From positions 3,188,696-3,252,695 of the forward strand of contig KN832555.1 in assembly GCA_000827205.1 (NCBI GenBank): 64,000 bases of DNA, written 5' to 3'. The notes below the pieces were generated by a model. The model did not search any database, had not been told where the DNA came from, and saw only the letters and a program-made list of their open reading frames with translations. Made by a program: the position numbers and the translations under genes. Positions within the stretch are counted from its first letter, which is position 1; every line of letters starts with the position of its first letter. This stretch comes from Plicaturopsis crispa FD-325 SS-3. Taxonomy: Eukaryota > Basidiomycota > Agaricomycetes > Amylocorticiales > Amylocorticiaceae. Shown piece by piece: positions 22,657-33,190 of the stretch.

Positions 22657-24615
22657 ATGGACGGCGGATCTGGAGCCACTCAGACGAGCCTCAAATTCGA
22701 TTTATGGTATGTCGTGTTCTGTCGTGTTCTTTGTCACTCGATAGAGGAGTCATTGAACTTCCTGGATTCTACCGCCTGCGTAGGAAACGACTTTTAGATG
22801 AGCAGACAGGTATGTGTGCTTTACTCGATTGGGTGGATCCCATGCCTTATTTGTAGAGCTGACCTGTGATCAGTTCTTTTTCAGAAGACTGTCACCGAAA
22901 ATGGCGCCCTGGAGAGTCGCGTCGAGGAGCTCGAACGCGAACTGTCCGTATGGAAGATCGCGTTCAAAACAGCGGACGAGGAACGGCTGCTCCTGCGGAC
23001 ATCAGTGTCGAAACTAGAGCGAAATATAGGCTCCTTAAAAGTGAGCTCAATCATCCCTCATTTTTCTACAACTTGAAGCTGATGGGACGCGCTTCGCAGG
23101 AAGATAATCCGCTACTCCTGTGCTTGATAGATGGGGACGGGAACATATTCTCGCAGGATCATATTAAGCTGGGACAAGCGGGTGGACGACAGGCCGCCAT
23201 GCTCTTGACCAGGGGCCTGACAGACCACGCAATGAGCCTCAACGAAGGCTCGACGGGTAGGGGCCAGGTATGGCTTACCGTGTACTGCAATAAAACAGGC
23301 CTGCTGGACACCCTCACGAGCGCGAATATCTGCACCGCCGCGGAATTCGAGGCGTTTGTCCTGGGTTTCAACCAAGCTTCCCCTTTGTTCTCGATCTCTG
23401 ACGTTGGGAGCGGTAAAGAGGCGGCGGACGCAAAAATAAAAGGTCGAGACGAGGCTTTTCCATCTCGCCTCGAAAAGACTTGGACTTACCAATGGACACA
23501 TCGACAGAGTGTCTTCGCGTATTTACGCGTTTCCCCCAGATCTCTAAAGTCTTTTTCGGAGGTTCGTGCTTTCCGCACTCTGGAGGATATGATCCAATGA
23601 TATTCGACAGGTGGCCACGATAATGGGTACACTTCCACCCTTAATTCCCTCGAGAACGAGGGTTTCCTCGGTAAGGTCGTTCTCCTACGGGGGTATAAAG
23701 ACCTTGCCGTAGAGATAAAAAACCTCGAGCTCCCCGAGCTCGACATTGAGGGTATCTTTATGCCAAGGCGGCTCCCTCCCAAACCGAAGAAATATGTTTC
23801 TCCGCCCCCAAATGTGCCTGTCCAGCCCCACGATTTCGAAAAGTTTCGGGAATCGTACAAACCACCGCCCCCGCGCGCCCTTAAACCACACCTGGTATGT
23901 ACAGTTACTCCTCCGTGTATTATTGCGTCTGCTAATAGGCCCATTGCGTGCAGTCCCTCGCTGAGCGTAGGTCCATGTGCCGTGTCTCGCGACGATACGG
24001 ATGATTGACGCCCCTCCTCAGAAAACCCGCCGCCCTGTAACTTCCATTATCTGATGAAGTGTAGGAGGGGTGCTAAATGCCAATATGGCCATGACTACGC
24101 CTTGAGCCCGGAAGATATAAGCGTAATGCGCACGAACGCAAGGAAATCGCCCTGTCCCCATGTGAACAAAAGTCCGTGCAATCCTTCTCTGCATGTCGAC
24201 TGAGGTGTACTGACGCATTACGCCGTCCTTGTAGATAAAGTCTGCCCAAATGGCGATGACAATTGCTGCTCCGGACATTTCTGTCCAAGGGGTCCCAAAT
24301 GCTCGTATTTTAAACAAGGCAAATGCAAATTCATTGGCCGTATGTTTTATTCGCCATCTGGACTTGCCGCTGCTTCTAATGAGCTTCCCAACAGGTGATA
24401 TGCACAAACGACGTCCTGTGCAGCGCGAATCTTCATCTGAGGCGGCGTCATCCATAAGTGACGGTCAGGTCCTCGCAAATGTTAACTCAACCCCCTTTCT
24501 TCCGCCTATCCCTCTCAGCCCTGTGATAGGTCTGTCCGAGACCGGCGGTTCACCAAAGAAGCCCTCGCTGGAGGTTCCTCCGGCCAGTGGTCCCGCCGAC
24601 TCTGCTCCTTTGTAG
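22657..24615 (+). CDS. coiled-coil, PIN/NYN-like and tandem CCCH zinc-finger protein
   Basis: Conserved fungal protein, probably RNA-binding; function unknown. Ten exons (22657-22706, 22784-22809, 22874-23040, 23100-23442, 23508-23561, 23611-23894, 23954-23966, 24022-24171, 24235-24339, 24395-24615) encode 470 residues. Residues 25-80 form a coiled coil (LESRVEELERELSVWK). A domain follows with LLLCLIDGDGNIF, GRQAAMLLTRGLTDH, VFFGGGHDNGY and GFLGKVVLLRGY, reminiscent of NYN/PIN-like ribonuclease folds with spaced acidic residues. Two cysteine-rich fingers come next: CNFHYLMKCRRGAKCQYGH (C-x7-C-x5-C-x3-H), then a C-rich segment with CPRGPKCSYFKQGKCKF. The tail is Ser/Pro-rich. Exon 7 is only 13 nt and is required to keep the frame into the first finger. 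Domain calls are mine by eye; nuclease activity is speculation. Confidence 0.87.
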
Positions 24616-24867
24616 AACCCGAATACTACTCATTTCCTGGATGAAATCATCACTGGAATGCTATGCCTAAACCTCGCATCTCTACAACTCTAAGGTCAAC
24701 CGCCCTAATAAACAGTTGAAAGAATTATGCTAAGTATTTACTCGCGTCGCGGTCGACGCGATCACGTGGGAGCAATATTTGGCCCGGCGTTGAAGGAAAT
24801 TCTTCTCGTCTTGCCACCACAACGACCAGCTACTGATTCTGACACCACCTGCTGCATATATCTCGCC

Positions 24868-26448
24868 ATGTCTTCCGCGTACGAAAAGCAGCGCCTCGCT
24901 AACATCGCGAGAAATAAAGCCCTCTTAGCCTCTCTCGGGCTCGACGAGCCTGCATTCAAGCCCAAGGAGAAGCCACGCGCCCCCAAGCCAAAGACCAAAA
25001 AGCGCAAGCTGCCGGTGTCGGAAGAGAGCGAAGAAAATGGCGATGAATCTGCGTCCAAGGTATCACGCGCAGACTCATGCGACGACGCGTCTGGACGGCG
25101 GCGCAGCCAGCGCAACGCGGGGAAGGTCATAGACTACAATGCTGTGCAGGCGCCCAGGCTCCCAGCATTCGCGTCTCCTGGCGCGCAGAAAAGGAACGAG
25201 AGGGGCACCTCACCCAGCCGTAAGGTTGGAACGCGCCAGCACGACCCGTGAGTTCCATAGTTTCTGCTCGCAGACACTGTTTTGAAGGTTGCGCATAAAG
25301 TAAAACATTTGGAGCTATCCCGGGAATCAAGATAGGAACATGGTGGGAAAAACGGTACGGTAACACTCTCCATTGGTATATATAATAAGACGCATTGATC
25401 GCTTTCGATGATGCAGAGAGGAGTGTAGTGCTGATTCCATCCACGCACCATGGGTGGCCGGAATCTCTGGCGGGGACCAAGGCGCGTATTCTATCGCGCT
25501 GTCCGGTGGTTATGAAGACGACGTGAGTCAACCTGTCGCTTCAATCACACGGAGCTAAGCCTTTTTCGTAGGTCGATATGGGTTATGCGTTGTAAGTGTG
25601 CTTCTCTCGCTTGTATCTGTCGCAGTAGCTTAAATAATTGACAATCCACAGCACATATACGGGCTCTGGTGAGCATCGCCCTTTGCTTGAGATACCGTTC
25701 CACCCTCATACTCTGTCCGCACAGGTGGCCGAGATCTGAAAGGCACAGCGAACAACCGCAAGAATGTTCGTGGATGTTTGCGTGCTGTCTCTTGTCCATT
25801 ATTGACTCTTTTTTTCTTTGTAGCTTCGTACTGCCCCGCAGAGCTCGAACCAGTCCTTCGAAAACAGTTTCAACAAAGCTCTCAAAGTGCGCATCGCATC
25901 GTCCTGTCGGCATTCCAGATCTTCATCAACGCTGACTCCTGTTTTCTAGATATCGTCCGAGACGAAGAAGCCTGTCCGCGTCATCCGTGGATACAAACTC
26001 AAGTCCCGTTACGCGCCGTCGGAAGGCTATAGGTAATCCCGCCTCTCGTCTGGGGATTTGAAGACCTCTACTGATATACTCCGCCTAGGTACGATGGCTT
26101 ATACAGAGTTGAGAAGGTACGTGTTGCGGCTGTATGCTGCACTCATGCCGCTGTACTCATTCTGCATTTTTTAGGCCTGGATGGAGAAAGGCCTGAATGA
26201 TAAGGGGTACCTGGTATGCAAGTTTGCATTTAAGGTGCGTCAGGAGTCTTGATTTCGACGCCTGATGTTACCTACGACTCACCCCTTCCAATGTATAGCG
26301 ACTTGATGGGCAGGCTCCTCTGCCAGTGAACGACGAGGACGAAGAGGAGGGCGAACAGAATGAGGACGCCAGCGACGGGGACGACGCGGAGGCTTCCAAC
26401 TCGGGCAGCGACGAACCTGCTCCTGCTGCGGCAGAGACAGAAGAGTAA
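24868..26448 (+). CDS. SRA-YDG domain protein
   Basis: SRA domains bind hemimethylated or methylated CpG; this protein probably acts in DNA methylation or chromatin in the nucleus. Eleven exons (24868-25247, 25301-25354, 25417-25522, 25572-25591, 25652-25668, 25725-25765, 25824-25886, 25950-26032, 26089-26116, 26175-26234, 26299-26448) encode 333 residues. The first 125 residues are basic and disordered, with a KPKTKKRKLP nuclear-localisation-like stretch. The SRA domain (about 125-285) contains FGAIPGIKIGTWW, HAPWVAGISGG, ALSGGYEDD, YTGSGGRDLKG, the APQSSNQSF loop and EGYRYDGLYRVEK. An acidic tail follows. No RING or PHD finger is present, so it is not a full UHRF1. Exons are very small (17 and 20 nt among them). 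Fold identity is secure. Confidence 0.92.
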
Positions 26449-26736
26449 ATGCGCCACATCTTCAGAGGATATGCCGGTCTGGTTCGTTGATCGGTCTATG
26501 CTCAGCGCTGAACGTTTCTTCTTGATACCAACATCTTGCTTTGCTGGACGGGACGGGACTGCCGAAAATGTACTTGAATTTTGCTATCGCGCTTTGATTA
26601 TTTGCTTTCCTCTCGTATATATACACCTCATACATTGTACACAGTACACAGCGATTCGTCGTATTCAGTAGCATACTTACACACTACAGTAAATAGCCTT
26701 AAAAATGGAATTGACGTTACAGGTAGACCCAGAGCT

Positions 26737-27855
26737 CTAAGCCTGCCGGAGTGCTTCCTCCACCACCTCCATAAACACCTGCGAATCCGTCGTACCATCC
26801 TGTCTCCGCCGCCCACTCTTCCAAAGCCGGTAGATTGCTGCGATGCTGTCTTTCAGCGGCGCCTCGTCGTCGTGCGTGCCCTTTATTCCGAGACCTTGTG
26901 ATTCGGGAGATATATGCGGGACGGGACCGGTCAAGTTTGGAGCGGGCACAGTCGGCGAGCCCAGCGAGTTCTCGCGGGCTGGTATGGTCCGTATGCGGTC
27001 GGCGAGCACACGAGGGGACGGTGGGTCACCGTCACGCGCATACGGATGTGCGTTCGCGTAAGAAATTTGGACCGGCTCATCCGCATGTTTTGTTAGAGCA
27101 GGATTAGAAAGCTGCGATTTTGAATACGATTTACGTATGGGCGAGGGTATCGTCGAGTCGCCCGAGCCTTGAGATACATAAGGATAATCAGCAATCTATG
27201 TTTTGGACATTGGAGGAGATGGTTATGAACCGTGAACACCGCCGTACTGGGCCCAGTAATCGTCTTCGGTGGTAGGCGTGTCTTTATTTTGGCCGGCGAG
27301 AGCATCTTGTGAGCGGTCATCATCGTTGTCTTCGCCCTCTCCGGCCCCGTATGCGCCCCAGTACGCATCATCGTCTACGGCAGGCGTATCGATGCCTTGC
27401 CTAAGTTCTCCAGCTCCGGAGCCACCAAGGCTCAAAGATGTCGCGTCCCCGAGGGAACTATGGCTTCCGGGGGGAAACGGCATCAACCCCGCGTCATGGT
27501 ATTTCCACCCATCCAGTTCATCCCACTGGAAGACTATCCGCAGACCATCCGTGAGGCGCACATGCGCATAAGAGTGCTCGTCATCGGAGAGGTACCGCAC
27601 GGAGAGCGTAGCGTACGCTTCGTCGTCTACGGGCATCACGTAGGACTCGAGCCGGTCCACGACCTCTCTGCGATCGGGCGAGGGCCAGCATAGGTATTCG
27701 GATGGATCTTCAGGAGATATTTGGAGAAAGTGGTGGCGTTGAAGGAGGGATTTGGAGATGAGATGGGGTGGGAGGGGTTGTGTGAGTTGAGATGGCGGGG
27801 AGATGTATTGAAGAATGAAATTCGTGGCGTATGGCAGAAGCGGGGTGGGTGCCAT
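26737..27855 (-). CDS. acidic conserved-looking protein of unknown function
   Basis: I do not recognise this family. Two exons (27231-27855, 26737-27167) encode 351 residues. The N-terminal 120 residues look folded (ATLSVRYLSDDEHSYAHVRL, RIVFQWDELDGWKYHDAGL). The middle is acidic and carries two similar short motifs, DDDAYWGAYG and EDDYWAQYG, separated by a disordered linker. The C-terminal exon holds a Ser/Pro-rich region and a final helix (LKDSIAAIYRLWKSG). Codon use and clean splice sites match the neighbours, so I take it as a real gene. Its start is 288 bp from that of the divergent secreted-protein gene at 28144. Confidence 0.78.
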
Positions 27856-28143
27856 TATCTGTTCAGTGGTTTAGAAACCATTATAGTAAGTAGTAGTAGC
27901 ATAGATACTGCTCACGGGTATTCAGTTTACACTTTTGAAGATGAAGAGACAAGGAAACGAAAGAGGCGTTTGCGGGGAATCACTGGTACTTTAAAGCCGC
28001 GGACTTTCAATTTAATAATATTCTTTCCGAAACACGCTCCCAAAGGGAAGTTCCGTGCTCTTCACCTCTCTCACGACGACGACGACGACCGCCTCTGCGG
28101 CGACAACGACCAGACTACGACGGCAAAAAACTGTTCGCTTGCA
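27856..28143. promoter_or_regulatory. shared divergent promoter region
   Basis: A 288-bp interval between two divergent start codons. A run of GAC repeats lies near 28075-28090. No clear TATA box. Confidence 0.35.
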
Positions 28144-28679
28144 ATGCGTATCTCCACTTTTCTATCCGTCGTCGCTCTCCCGGTGTTGGTGTTGGCCCAG
28201 GTAAGGATTTCGTTGTCCAGATACCGCCCTAACGCCGCTCACCTTACTCTGCTATTGCCTAGTCCGCCCAACTCTCCACGTCATTCTCCACCGGGATCAC
28301 ACTAGGTCCAAACAGGCAGGAATCGACAGTCGTAGCCTCCTTCGTCGTCACGGTCTCTGCTGCCGCGACGTCTGCAGCAGCGTCCGCATCAGGCAATTCA
28401 TCAGCCTCCGCCAGCTCCAATGCGACTGCTACGGGCAACTCGACCATCACGAATAGTGCATCGTCGACGACGACGCCTAGTAATCTGCCCACGGCTGCGA
28501 CCAACGTGGATGGTGGTGGAAACGGGCCTGGAGGTGCACCAAGCCCAGGTGCTACGGCGGGCGGGACGGTGTATGGCCCTGACGATGGGTATATCGCTGC
28601 TGCAGCTGCTTTGAAGCGAAACGCGGCTGTTGTTGGGTTGGTGGGGCTAGTGGTCGGCGGCGGGTTAGCTTTCGCGTAA
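28144..28679 (+). CDS. small secreted Ser/Thr/Ala-rich protein, likely GPI-anchored
   Basis: Probable cell-surface protein of unknown role. Two exons (28144-28200 and 28263-28679) encode 157 residues. Residues 1-19 are a signal peptide (MRISTFLSVVALPVLVLAQ) ending exactly at the intron. The middle is Ser/Thr/Ala-rich with many N-glycosylation sequons (Asn-Ser-Ser, Asn-Ala-Thr, Asn-Ser-Thr), so heavy glycosylation is likely. The C-terminus is hydrophobic (AAVVGLVGLVVGGGLAFA) after a short basic residue pair, as expected for a GPI-attachment signal. Similar proteins are common in mushrooms but poorly characterised. Confidence 0.8.
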
Positions 28680-29041
28680 CTATCGGCTGTCGCGCGGGAT
28701 GGATTTGCTGGATTTTCCTGGACGCTCCCATCTACTTTCCAGAGACACCGGCGTGCAGACACTTCGGGCTCGGACATTTTGATTCATCGCTCTGCTCCAT
28801 ATCACCATTTACAAGGGACTTTTGGCTTTCCGGCTGTACTGCGCATTGGTTACTTGCAATTGCAACCTCATTATTTGTTACCCGCACACATACATCGTTA
28901 TTTACTTTGCTATAATACATCACATTGCCTATGCCTTTGCGCTCTATAGCTTTCGTCTGGAATCCCAAGGGACCACGGAAATCCAAAGGACCGCATTGAC
29001 AGAAAAAATGGCTTTCAATATGGGAGTTTTGTGATTTGTCC
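28680..29041. other. intergenic, no gene seen
   Basis: 3' flank of the secreted-protein gene and promoter side of MYG1. No recognised element. Confidence 0.45.
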
Positions 29042-30645
29042 ATGATCGTCTCAAAGTTGAATCTAGCATTTGCAGCCACCCGTCGACCTCTGCTACGCCC
29101 AAAACCCTCTACAGCCTGTTTCTACCTTGCCAGAAACAAGTTTGTCTCTACCCCCATCATAGGCTACCCGAAATACAGATCGATGTCTACCGAAGAACAC
29201 CCCAACAAGAAAGTGAAGCTGGCCCAGGACCAGAAGGTATGCTTATATCGCTCCTTGACCATGCCGTCGACTGTAAATAACAAGCATTGCGATCGCTCAG
29301 GTGATCGGGACGCACAATGGCACGTTTCATTGCGACGAAGCCCTCGCCGTATTCCTACTGAGGCGGACTGCGACATACGCGAACGCTGGTACTTAAACAC
29401 CCGCCGCCCATCGATCGCGTCGACTAAAACACGCACACAGATCTCAAACGCACGCGCGATCCCGCAGTCTTGGACACCTGCGACATTGTCGTTGATGTTG
29501 GAGCGGTGTACGACGACAGCAAGCGACGGTACGATCACCACCAGCGCGGGTTCACCGAGGTGTTCGGTCATGGGTTCGGGACGAAGTTATCGTCGGCGGG
29601 GTTGATTTACAAGTGCGTTTTGGTTATCGTGGGGCTCACAGAGGCAGTCATGCTAATATACTGTGCGGCTAGACACTACGGGCGCGAAATCATAGCCGAC
29701 CGCACAAAATTGCCCTTGGACGACCCGAAAGTCCAGACTCTCTGGTTGAAAGTGTACAAGGTGACTTTTCTTCCGTCATTCGCTGACCTCTTAAGACGAA
29801 AAGACTCAAGTTCTATGGCACAGGAATTTATCGAAGCGATTGACGCAATCGACAATGGCATTAGCCAGTACTCCACCGAGGTCGCTGCAAAGTACAGGAG
29901 CCGGACAGACCTCTCCAGCCGAGTTGGCTGGCTCAATCCTGCGTGGAACCAGTCAGTGGACTCGCAGACAGTCGACGTGCGCATCTCATTTCATCTCCTG
30001 TGCAAAAACGAGGGCACCCCAGAAACCTGACCGATACGTCGCACTCACACAGGCGCAATTTGCAAAAGCATCTGCATTGACGGGCGAGGAGTTCCTGGGC
30101 AGACTGGATTACTATGCCAACGCCTGGCTGCCCGCACGCGATATCGTTGTTTCCGCGTTCTCCGCGCGCACAAACGTCGACCCAAGCGGGAGGATCATTC
30201 TGTTCTCCCAATTTGCGCCTTGGAAGGTCAGTATCCGGCGTTGCTTCCTCGTTTTCGGTGTATCCAGCTCATGATTTCCAACTGCAGGAGCATCTCTTCG
30301 AGATCGAGGCCGAAGAGTCGATACCGGAGGATGCGAAGCCGTACTACATCATCTACCCAGATGAGACTGGCGGGAATTGGCGCATCCAGGCCGTCCCCGT
30401 GGCATCGGAAAGTTTCGAGAGCAGGAAAGCGCTCCCAGAAGCGTGGAGGGGGCTGCGCGACGATGACTTGTCTAAGGCGACAGGCATCGATGGCGGCATC
30501 TTCGTACACGCGTCTGGGTTTATTGGTGGTGAGTACTTGGCCGAGTGCCTCTCGTATGGATAAGAACGGGGTGCTGATTGATGCTACAGGAAATAAAACG
30601 AAGGAGGGGGCACTTGCGCTCGCGAAAGCCGCATTGACGTTGTAA
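29042..30645 (+). CDS. MYG1: MYG1-family DHH phosphoesterase / exonuclease
   Basis: MYG1 proteins are 3'-5' RNA exonucleases acting in nucleus and mitochondria in animals. Eight exons (29042-29236, 29301-29388, 29441-29612, 29673-29760, 29824-29976, 30053-30226, 30288-30528, 30590-30645) encode 388 residues. The catalytic metal-binding motifs are visible: GTHNGTFHCDEALAVF, VDVGAVYDDSKRRYDHHQRGF (the DHH signature), and later WNQSVD and GRIILFSQFAPWKEHLFEIE. A C-terminal GIDGGIFVHASGFIGGNKT block matches the family. The first 55 residues are basic and Ser/Pro-containing, compatible with a mitochondrial presequence; the internal Met at MSTEEH could start a nuclear or cytosolic form. The frame is open upstream without an ATG. 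Identity is secure. Confidence 0.93.
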
Positions 30646-31169
30646 AAGCAGACAATGCTCTGTACCATGTATCACTAAAACACCATTGTTCGACCATTTC
30701 GAGCCTTCGTCATGCTATACAAATTTCGTATTCGCATATGAACGCGTCCCGGAGTCTGCGCACACTCAACACGTGTGATCGTCATGTCTCTCTCCATCTC
30801 CTACCGTGCGGCACGCCCTTACACTTTTTAGTAATTACCGAGGGCTGCTTGCAGCGTGTCAGCAACACAGCCGTGCGTACTCGTTGATACCACAACCTAC
30901 CGCATACTAACTACCGAGCTATATGCGTAGGTTCTCGTCGGTGTATCCGCCTGTCTAGGCACATTTGCAAAACCGATGCGTTCCGCAAGACAATGGGCCC
31001 TACTGAGGTCCGCATCTTGTTCTCCGTAGTCAGGATGCGTGTTGTGCGCATGTCCGCCACGATGCGCGATACCCAGTATCCCGACTCCTATAAATCGCCG
31101 TCCGATCCTCGTCTCCTCTCAATAGACTACTTATTTTCAGATCGCCATTGAAGCTTGGCATTTACTATC
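30646..31169. other. intergenic with MARVEL gene promoter
   Basis: No gene seen. The right end holds the TATA box at 31089. Confidence 0.45.
31089..31095 (+). promoter_or_regulatory. TATA box of the MARVEL-like gene
   Basis: TATAAAT, 81 nt upstream of the ATG at 31170. Confidence 0.6.
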
Positions 31170-31887
31170 ATGGCCGGAACCAAACCGCGCTACCACCCTT
31201 GGCTCTTTCTCCTCATGACTCTCGTCGCCATCGCTGAGCTTGGCCTCACCGCGTTTCTCATCGATGCCGGGAACGCGAGCCATACTTGGCCAACTCCCCG
31301 CTATCATTCCTTGTACGTCAAACTACTGATCGAATACAACAAATGCATTGACAGCGTGCGGCAGGTTGATTTTATTCCTTTTCAATGCCGTGTGGACGAC
31401 TATGTTCGCCGCCGCATATGTATTGTGGATCATAGACGGGGCCGTGCATGTGCTAGCTAGCATGGCGAGCTCCATCATTTGGTTGCTCATCTCTACGATA
31501 CTTTGGGTCAGTGTTTATTGACTGTGATCGTTATCCCTCGAGCTTAGCAAAAAGTTAAACAGGGCACAGCAGCAGGCGTCATGCACAATACTCGGAGTGG
31601 GGGCAATTGCTCCGGAGTGCCATCCATTTCAAGGCCAGTTTCCGTCTCTTTCATCACTACACTGCGGATGCTGATGGGCTGTTACACAGGTGTCGGCAGT
31701 CTCTGACGGTCGAGTCGCTGGGATGGACAGAATTTGGGTTGTGTTGTATCACATTGCTCCTAACGGCTCTGTGGATGCGAACGAGTAATCGGAGCTATGT
31801 GAGTGATTATCGCGGGATAGTGTAGAGGGGAAACACCCATTGATGTTCTGTTGTTCTTTGTGGTAGCGTTCAAGCTATTATGTGTGA
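31170..31887 (+). CDS. MARVEL-like four-span membrane protein
   Basis: Small membrane protein of unknown role with the MARVEL layout common in basidiomycetes. The preferred exons are 31170-31312, 31365-31506, 31563-31633, 31690-31798 and 31867-31887, giving 161 residues. Four hydrophobic spans are seen (LFLLMTLVAIAELGLTAFLI; LLILFLFNAVWTTMFAAAYV; ASSIIWLLISTILWGTAAGV; WTEFGLCCITLLLTALWM), with a cysteine-bearing loop before span 4. The third intron is ambiguous: a GC-AG reading (donor GCCAGT) gives SISRCRQSLTVESLGW, while an ordinary GT-AG reading (31638-31699) gives SISRPSLTVESLGW and 159 residues. I favour the first because the extra Cys pairs with the one in GGNCSG. The last exon adds only RSSYYV. 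Confidence 0.72.
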
Positions 31888-32264
31888 TCCGAGTCCGACT
31901 CGAGCAGGGAGGGTCAGTTCTCGAAGAACTGGTCATATTTATGTTGAAGCGCACTGTTGACCGGGCGATGCACGACATGATTCACTACATTATAACTCTT
32001 ATTATGCCTATGTTATCTCGTAGATGTCGCTTGACGAATATATGTATGACAATCATTCGACGAGGACTTGAAGTGAGCGGAGACTCGACACCAAATTGGT
32101 ATACTACCTAATTTCCATATATGGCAAAATCGCGGAGTTTCCCCGGAATAGCAAGGTCTCGCTGCGGCGAGCCGGCCAAAGCAGCTTTCACACTCTTACC
32201 GTCAACAAACTTGCCCTCGTAGTCCTTCCCTTCCGCTCTTTTCCAAACAAACCCTTCACGAAAA
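31888..32264. other. intergenic, no gene seen
   Basis: AT-rich spacer between two small membrane-protein genes in the same direction. Nothing recognised. Confidence 0.45.
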
Positions 32265-33040
32265 ATGGCAGAGTTTATACAAGCACTTGACCCCGCAAAA
32301 CTCGTCCTCGCAGAAACTGTCCGTGGTTCTACACAGCAAGAGGTGTCCCAAACTACGTCACTAACGCCAGCTTTCTGTAGATCCTGTCTTTCGCGACTGC
32401 ACCCTTCACAGCGCCGCCCTACAATCTCGCCATCTTCTTGTTTGGAATATACGCGCAGGAGAATGCGGAGGGCTACCAGTCTCTGCAGACAGTGCGTCTG
32501 AGTGACCTGTCGATGGCCACATGTTGTACTTACGGCTGTGTTGCGCAGTTCACAGGTCTGCTGGGCGCCTCCACCATATTTGACATCATCTGGATGTCTA
32601 GGAACTCTCAGAATGGGTTCATCAAATTTGTGACGATCCTGATCCTGATTCTCAAGGTACGTGCATGCCTGGCGCCTTATAATGCGACGCGCGCCTCCCT
32701 GCTTATCACTCCTTCGAGTAGCTCCCGACCTTCTTCGCGTTTGCCTCGGCCATGCGCTCGCGCGGCGCTCAGTTCGGTGGCCTTGGAGACCGTGTCAGCG
32801 GTCTTGCTGGTCCAACCGGTACGTTTCCGCATATATCTCAGGTGCCCTGGCTAACTCTTTGCTGTCGTTCCTCTAGTCTGGTCTATGCCAGGTGGATTCA
32901 CTTCGGGTGGACATGACGGATACCAGAACGTCGATGAGGAGCCCCCCAACCACGCGCCCCCCAGGCCCTCTGGTCCCCCAGTTGGTCACGCCCCACCTCC
33001 CAGTCAACCCGCTGGCCCCGGAGCCTACCAATCAGTGTAA
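32265..33040 (+). CDS. AGTRAP-like small membrane protein
   Basis: Membrane protein resembling the angiotensin-receptor-associated (AGTRAP) family; its role in fungi is unknown. Five exons (32265-32342, 32381-32491, 32549-32656, 32722-32818, 32877-33040) encode 185 residues. Spans are PPYNLAIFLFGIYAQ, FTGLLGASTIFDIIWM and FIKFVTILILILKLPTFF, followed by AMRSRGAQFGGLG, where animal AGTRAP has a similar short basic-Gly segment after its last span. The tail is Pro/Gly-rich and ends AYQSV. The first intron is only 38 nt. The family link is by eye, from span order and the STIFDI/ATIFLDI similarity. Confidence 0.72.
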
Positions 33041-33190
33041 TTTCCTGGCCAGTAGCACATGGAGAGCGCGAAAGAAAACTGTTGGTAACATATCTATTTG
33101 ATACATACGCTTGAGCATAGTCTATATACTAGCTGTTTGACGGATATTCTGAAGCTACAGTTTGTGAGGATCGTGGGTGGGTGCCACCAG

